Shown: piece after piece, positions 32,188 to 35,119 of the stretch
How positions within the stretch are numbered: position 1 is the stretch's first letter
How the letters are laid out: the number at the start of each line of letters is the position of its first letter
IMG/VR virus record: IMGVR_UViG_3300024354_000035
Span: 1 to 35,119 of that record
Origin: a virus
Length of the DNA stretch: 35,119 nucleotides
Reading direction: 5' to 3' (one strand)
Translations under genes and position numbers: made by a program
Notes under the pieces: generated by a model
Seen by the model: only the letters and a program-made list of their open reading frames with translations
Database searches by the model: none
Told to the model about the DNA's origin: nothing

Positions 32188-32656
32188 AACATTTCAATGT
32201 AAACATTGCGTTGGGTTTTTTTCCAAATACCAATGTTCAGCAACTTTGTTTGGGGAATGCGATTGTCCAAAGTGTCAAGGTTTCTGCAAATGCAATCAGG
32301 TAGAAAAATTTGACGATTTTTGGCAAGCATGGCCTAAAAGCAATCGCAAAGGCGCAAAGTCTGAATGCAAAAAAAGATGGCTCAAAGGTTTTTATGACCA
32401 TTGCGCTGATCAGATCATCAAACACGTGGAATGGATGAAAACCACCGATCAATGGCGTAAAGACAACGGTGCGTTTATCCCCGCTCCATTGGTCTACCTC
32501 AACCAACAACGCTGGGATGGCGCAGAAGTGCCTGAGATGCCTTCAAAAACCGCTGTTGACCCCGTACTCACCAGGATGGCTGAAGAACGCTCTAAAGCCG
32601 TTCCTATGCCCGACCACATCCGTGAGAAATTGGCTCAGATTCGGGGCAAAGTGTGA
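32180..32656 (+). CDS. Replication organiser-like protein (lambda O / DnaT-type C-terminal domain)
   Basis: The preferred start is the ATG at 32180 (GGAG upstream); 32126 is an alternative adding 18 residues. The product is 158 aa. The N-terminal 40 residues are Cys-rich (CKHC, then CDCPKCQGFCKC), a probable zinc module. The rest has DDFWQAWPKSNRKGAKSECK, KHVEWMKTTDQWRKDNGAFI and PAPLVYLNQQRWDG, a module common at the C-terminus of phage replication proteins that load host helicase. No polymerase or helicase is encoded, so this is the likely initiator. Confidence 0.68.
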   Translation: MSKTFQCKHCVGFFSKYQCSATLFGECDCPKCQGFCKCNQVEKFDDFWQAWPKSNRKGAKSECKKRWLKGFYDHCADQIIKHVEWMKTTDQWRKDNGAFIPAPLVYLNQQRWDGAEVPEMPSKTAVDPVLTRMAEERSKAVPMPDHIREKLAQIRGKV

Positions 32657-32781
32657 CAGGCTGGCGCAAAAAGCAAATTGAAAACCTTGAACAGGAGGCA
32701 ACCATGTCTATCTGGCAAAAGATAAACCGCTGGGCAATCCGTCAGGTCGTGAAGTTCTACAAGAGGAAACATGGACGATAG
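32653..32781 (+). CDS. Small basic protein, unknown
   Basis: A 42-aa frame from a GTG overlapping the previous stop (GTGA): MTGWRKKQIENLEQEATMSI... and a basic, Trp-rich helix ending KFYKRKHGR. An internal ATG at 32704 has a perfect AGGAGG and could give a 25-aa product instead. Both starts may be used. The function is unknown. Confidence 0.5.
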   Translation: MTGWRKKQIENLEQEATMSIWQKINRWAIRQVVKFYKRKHGR

Positions 32782-32992
32782 ACTTTGGCACGAAGCCTGG
32801 AGGCAGGAATGCGAAGCCAGAGAATGGCTGAGGCGCTTTGACGAACAGAAAAAGCTCAGAGGGGTTGCCAAAGCAAATCAATGGTGGGTGATGACCATTA
32901 AAGACATTGAAAGACGCAGGGGGATTGAGGCAGCAGATACCCTGCGTAAAAACATGAACAGGATCAGGGATGCGGTACGCGGCAAGGGTTGA
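32771..32992 (+). CDS. Small charged phage protein
   Basis: A 73-aa protein with GAGGA before the ATG. It is Arg/Trp/Glu-rich and helical (LWHEAWRQECEAREWLRRFD, EQKKLRGVAKANQWWVMTIK). I recognise the type as a recurrent small gene in the replication/nuclease operons of such phages, but its function is unknown. It overlaps the next gene by 23 bp. Confidence 0.6.
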   Translation: MDDRLWHEAWRQECEAREWLRRFDEQKKLRGVAKANQWWVMTIKDIERRRGIEAADTLRKNMNRIRDAVRGKG

Positions 32993-33236
32993 TCAAAACA
33001 AAGACCAGATCGTGTCGGCACTGCGGGCAGCTGGGGCTTATGTGTGGGACTTGAAACTCCCCGTTGATCTTTTGGTGGGATACGCTGGTCACACTTTCCT
33101 GGTTGAGATCAAACGGGACAACAAAGCCCGTTTAACGACCTTACAGCGTGAATTCTTTGCGCGGTGGACGGGTGGCACTCTCGCCAGGATTGACAGCCCT
33201 GAAGCCGCTTTACGCATGATTGGGGTTGTCAAATGA
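32970..33236 (+). CDS. VRR-NUC / PD-(D/E)XK-like nuclease
   Basis: An 88-aa protein with the minimal core: DQIVSALRAAGAYVWDL, Asp in LPVDLLVGYAGHTFLV, then E-I-K (EIKRDNKARLT), a D-x(n)-E-x-K arrangement, and a helix with LQREFFARWTGG. It resembles stand-alone VRR-NUC domains that cut branched DNA such as Holliday junctions. A resolvase-like job before packaging is plausible. Confidence 0.72.
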   Translation: MRYAARVDQNKDQIVSALRAAGAYVWDLKLPVDLLVGYAGHTFLVEIKRDNKARLTTLQREFFARWTGGTLARIDSPEAALRMIGVVK

Positions 33237-33406
33237 CCTGTGGTCACGAATCCTGCGAGGGTTGCGTCAAACAACTCAGCCGAAAGGAACTTGAGGACGC
33301 TCAAGCTGAAGACGAAGCATTTGCCATGATCCCCAAGACCTGCGACCAACTTGGTGTTTGCCAGAGTCGCAACCCACCCTGCCAAAACTGCCCGAGGCTC
33401 AAATGA
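33233..33406 (+). CDS. Small Cys-rich protein
   Basis: A 57-aa frame joined to the nuclease gene by ATGA. Eight Cys lie at two ends: MTCGHESCEGCV and TCDQLGVCQSRNPPCQNCPR, flanking an acidic helix. It probably binds metal ions. It is below common length cutoffs and has no known function. Confidence 0.6.
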   Translation: MTCGHESCEGCVKQLSRKELEDAQAEDEAFAMIPKTCDQLGVCQSRNPPCQNCPRLK

Positions 33407-33416
33407 AAGGCTCGTC

Positions 33417-33722
33417 ATGAAAAAACTTCTTTTAGGGTTGCTTTTCTGCGGAATGGCACACGCAGATTCAATCGCTACGCTGAACAACAAAGCGGGCGGG
33501 ATGATTGTTCTAACTGATGTGCCGTGCAAAAACGACATGGGGTTTTATTCCTATACGTCGAGTCAAACCTCATCCACCCAGTTTGGCTGTTGGTGGTCTG
33601 ATGACACCATGATTCACATTGTCTGGCTGGCTGACAAGGATTTACGCTCCTACCCGATCAGCGCTTTTACCGTCAACATTGAGAAAGCCACCAAGCTCAA
33701 AAAGAACCAGGAGCGGTATTGA
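33417..33722 (+). CDS. Exported (periplasmic) protein, unknown
   Basis: A 101-aa product from the ATG at 33417; the longer frame from 33351 lies in the Cys-rich gene. It has a signal peptide MKKLLLGLLFCGMAHA with an A-H-A/D cleavage site. The mature part is about 85 aa with two Cys (about residues 37 and 57) that may form a disulphide, and the stretch SIATLNNKAGGMIVLTD. Related phage proteins exist but are of unknown role. An envelope role such as superinfection exclusion or lysis timing is inference. Confidence 0.65.
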   Translation: MKKLLLGLLFCGMAHADSIATLNNKAGGMIVLTDVPCKNDMGFYSYTSSQTSSTQFGCWWSDDTMIHIVWLADKDLRSYPISAFTVNIEKATKLKKNQERY

Positions 33723-34051
33723 TGAACCCAGAAGACCACGCAGAAGCCATCCGAGAACTCTCACCCCACTATGGCGAGGCAAAAGCCCAGCGCATCTACC
33801 TTGAGGAGTTCCGCAAGTCCAAAAAGGCCATGCTCATGCGTGATGCTCTTCTCAACGGGATTGAGGCCGCGAACCATCAGGAGCGTGAAGCCTACTCAAA
33901 CCCTGAGTACCTGTCCCTTCTAAAAGGTCTGGCAACCGCGATTGAGAAAGAGGAAACCTTGCGCTGGCAACTTGAAAGCCACAGGCTGGAGATTGAAATT
34001 TGGCGCACCCGTGAAGCAACCAACAGACAAACGGACAATGCACACCGATGA
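33722..34051 (+). CDS. Helical phage protein, unknown
   Basis: A 109-aa protein from the ATG sharing a base with the previous stop (TGATG). It is highly charged and helical: ELSPHYGEAKAQRIYLEEFR, KSKKAMLMRDALLNGIEAAN, then a heptad-like C-terminus (KEETLRWQLESHRLEIEIWR). It is a recurrent small protein of phage nuclease operons, possibly DNA- or nuclease-associated. Confidence 0.62.
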   Translation: MNPEDHAEAIRELSPHYGEAKAQRIYLEEFRKSKKAMLMRDALLNGIEAANHQEREAYSNPEYLSLLKGLATAIEKEETLRWQLESHRLEIEIWRTREATNRQTDNAHR

Positions 34052-34284
34052 AATGCCCTCGCTGTAACACCCAAGCCAAGTCCCTTGAAACCCGCACCCG
34101 CACAGACGGTGTGGTGCGAAGGCGCTACCAGTGCGCCAATTCACACAAATTTACAACCCTGGAGACATTCGTACATGATTCCGAAACACAAGTACATACG
34201 GAGTCCGAAGCTCCTCAAGCTCGTAGCAGGATTGGACTGTCAGAACTGTGGTTTGGGAGGAATGAGTCAAGCCGCCCATACTAA
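34048..34284 (+). CDS. NrdR-like zinc-ribbon protein
   Basis: A 78-aa frame beginning MKCPRCNTQAKSLETRTRTD, then VVRRRYQCANSHKFTTLETF: CxxC plus a later C-x4-H, like the zinc ribbon of NrdR. ATGA joins it to the previous gene. Its last 37 codons overlap the nuclease gene by 110 bp, a long overlap for this genome, and look less conserved, so the C-terminus may be a run-on. Confidence 0.6.
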   Translation: MKCPRCNTQAKSLETRTRTDGVVRRRYQCANSHKFTTLETFVHDSETQVHTESEAPQARSRIGLSELWFGRNESSRPY

Positions 34285-34489
34285 TTGGGGCGGGGGAAAA
34301 GGGCGAGGGATCAAGGCTGATGATAACCTTGTCGCTGCCCTTTGCTTACGATGCCATTACGCCATTGATCAGGGCAAAGACCTGACCAAAGAAGAACGCC
34401 AGAAGCTGTGGGAGCAAGCCCACCGCAGGACGGTAGAGACATTGGTTTCTATGGGCGCATGGCCCGCCAATGTCCCGTTGCCTCAGTAA
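34175..34489 (+). CDS. YbcO/DUF1364-like HNH-type nuclease
   Basis: A 104-aa protein from the ATG at 34175 (GGAG, 9 nt upstream). Features: RSPKLLKLVAGLDCQNCG, SQAAHTNWGGGKGRGIKADD, NLVAALCLRCHYAIDQGKDL, the CxxC / AAH / N / CxxCH pattern of the YbcO family, nucleases near lambdoid nin regions. It is probably an endonuclease in recombination. It is the last rightward gene. Confidence 0.78.
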   Translation: MIPKHKYIRSPKLLKLVAGLDCQNCGLGGMSQAAHTNWGGGKGRGIKADDNLVAALCLRCHYAIDQGKDLTKEERQKLWEQAHRRTVETLVSMGAWPANVPLPQ

Positions 34490-34509
34490 GACCGCATATT
34501 GGGCAGCGG
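34475..34509. terminator. Candidate terminator between converging genes
   Basis: CCGTTGCC (34475-34482) pairs with GGCAGCGG (34502-34509), 8 bp with one G-U. It lies where the rightward nuclease gene and the leftward 34483-34704 gene meet. On the + strand the T-rich tract is separated (34514 onward), so it is only a candidate bidirectional stop. Confidence 0.4.
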
Positions 34510-34704
34510 TGCGTCTTTCTGGCTTTTTTGCTCATGGCTGCGGGGCGGGTGTGCCTGTTCCATGCTGGACTTCTCATGGGCTTTGAGTTCCTTTTCTAGA
34601 GCCGCCACTTTACGGGCCTCCTTCTTGAACTCACGCTCCACCACGTAGTGCTTGGGTTCTGAACACTTGCCCGATTCACGGGTGATTTTGAAGTTGGTTG
34701 CCAT
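34483..34704 (-). CDS. Small charged protein after the peptidase, unknown
   Basis: A 73-aa protein with a strong GAGGAG Shine-Dalgarno. N-terminus ATNFKITRESGKCSEPKHYV, then a charged helix (EFKKEARKVAALEKELKAHE) and a polar tail. It is the last gene of the leftward operon after the circle is closed, 9 nt after the M15 gene, and its end overlaps the nuclease gene end by 7 bp. The function is unknown. Confidence 0.6.
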   Translation of the reverse strand: MATNFKITRESGKCSEPKHYVVEREFKKEARKVAALEKELKAHEKSSMEQAHPPRSHEQKSQKDAPLPNMRSY

Positions 34705-34713
34705 GATTTCTCC

Positions 34714-35119
34714 TCAGTAAGGGCGTGTACCCTGCTTGTCAATGATAAGGGCTTGTCTGCGGGGCTTGCCAGCAGAATCGTTGGGGATTGAGATGTGCGT
34801 CCAGCGGTCAAATTCTCGGATCACCTGATCAAACGGAAGACTGCTGTTAATGACTGCCTTCACAACTTGGTCAGGGGTCATGCCAGGAACGCGAATGTCA
34901 GCAGCGCACCCAACCCGATGTTGGGACGAATCCTTGCTCCCCACCGCATCGTTGACCTGCTTACAGCGGAAAGCCGAGTTCACCATGATGGGCTTCCCGT
35001 CCAACAGGTCTTTGACCTCCTCTAGGAACTCAGCCAAGCGGCGCAGGTTCGCAAGCTCTTGATCGTTGGGCGTGTTGTCAAACTCACGGTGATCGGTATG
35101 CGTAAGTTCCTCAAGGGAA
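34714..35119 (-). CDS. M15A-type peptidase (phage endolysin), 5' end continues at 37-1
   Basis: After joining the ends, the product is 141 aa starting at 37. It has the zinc site of D-Ala-D-Ala carboxypeptidase-like M15 enzymes: S-S-Q-H-R-V-G-C-A-A-D (His74 and Asp81) and W-T-H (His115), and VNSAFRCKQVN (the S.FR motif). The N-terminal HFSLEELTHTDHREFDNTPN is typical of this endolysin type. It cleaves peptide cross-links of the host wall and acts after the adjacent holin-like protein. A TTG at 35037 would give 107 aa but loses the domain start. Confidence 0.9.
   Translation of the reverse strand, partial: SLEELTHTDHREFDNTPNDQELANLRRLAEFLEEVKDLLDGKPIMVNSAFRCKQVNDAVGSKDSSQHRVGCAADIRVPGMTPDQVVKAVINSSLPFDQVIREFDRWTHISIPNDSAGKPRRQALIIDKQGTRPY
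35103..35119. repeat. Direct terminal repeat, right copy
   Basis: Exact copy of positions 1-17; see the left copy. The non-redundant unit is 35,102 bp. Confidence 0.95.

Overview
The window looks like a complete genome of a small tailed dsDNA phage with P22-like (short-tailed) head genes. Positions 1-17 are repeated exactly at 35103-35119. Joining the ends (unit of 35,102 bp) restores an intact 141-codon peptidase gene across the junction, so the contig is circular or circularly permuted. Host cannot be named from sequence alone. Canonical Shine-Dalgarno sites (best: AAGGAGGTGA before the GroES-like gene), the lipoprotein/spanin pair and the betaproteobacterial flavour of several small proteins point to a Gram-negative, probably aquatic, host.

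Layout: there are two transcription units. A divergent control region (31442-31569) holds a 17-bp palindrome. From it a very long leftward operon runs to position 1 and on across the junction to 34483. A short rightward operon runs 31570-34489. The two converge at about 34480-34510. Leftward order: small early genes; Erf-type annealing protein, YqaJ-type exonuclease and SSB-like protein (30858-28966); tiny regulators and membrane peptides; zinc-finger, GroES-like and lysine-rich small proteins (28957-26452); ParB-methyltransferase; small and large terminase, portal, scaffold, P22-type coat and decoration (26455-18871); a terminator (18816-18852); fibre and lectin genes (18783-12081); neck genes of gp4/gp10 type split by an HNH homing endonuclease (11305-7706); cupin and three putative ejection proteins (7468-2798); tail-collar protein; then a lysis cassette (XhlA-like, spanin-like pair, tiny membrane peptides, 3TM-type holin, M15 peptidase).

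Rightward order: a Cro-like repressor of 56 aa; a highly structured RNA region whose central arm can pair with both an upstream and a downstream copy of the same elements, resembling the P4 CI / P1 C4 RNA immunity logic; a replication-organiser-like protein; and small genes including VRR-NUC-like and YbcO-like nucleases and an exported protein.

Genes are packed with 1-, 4- or 8-nt stop/start overlaps, and this packing was used to find genes shorter than 60 codons. I saw no integrase, DNA or RNA polymerase, tRNA or CRISPR array. Replication must rely on the host, with the phage supplying initiation, annealing and end-processing functions. The most interesting stretch is 31741-32110.
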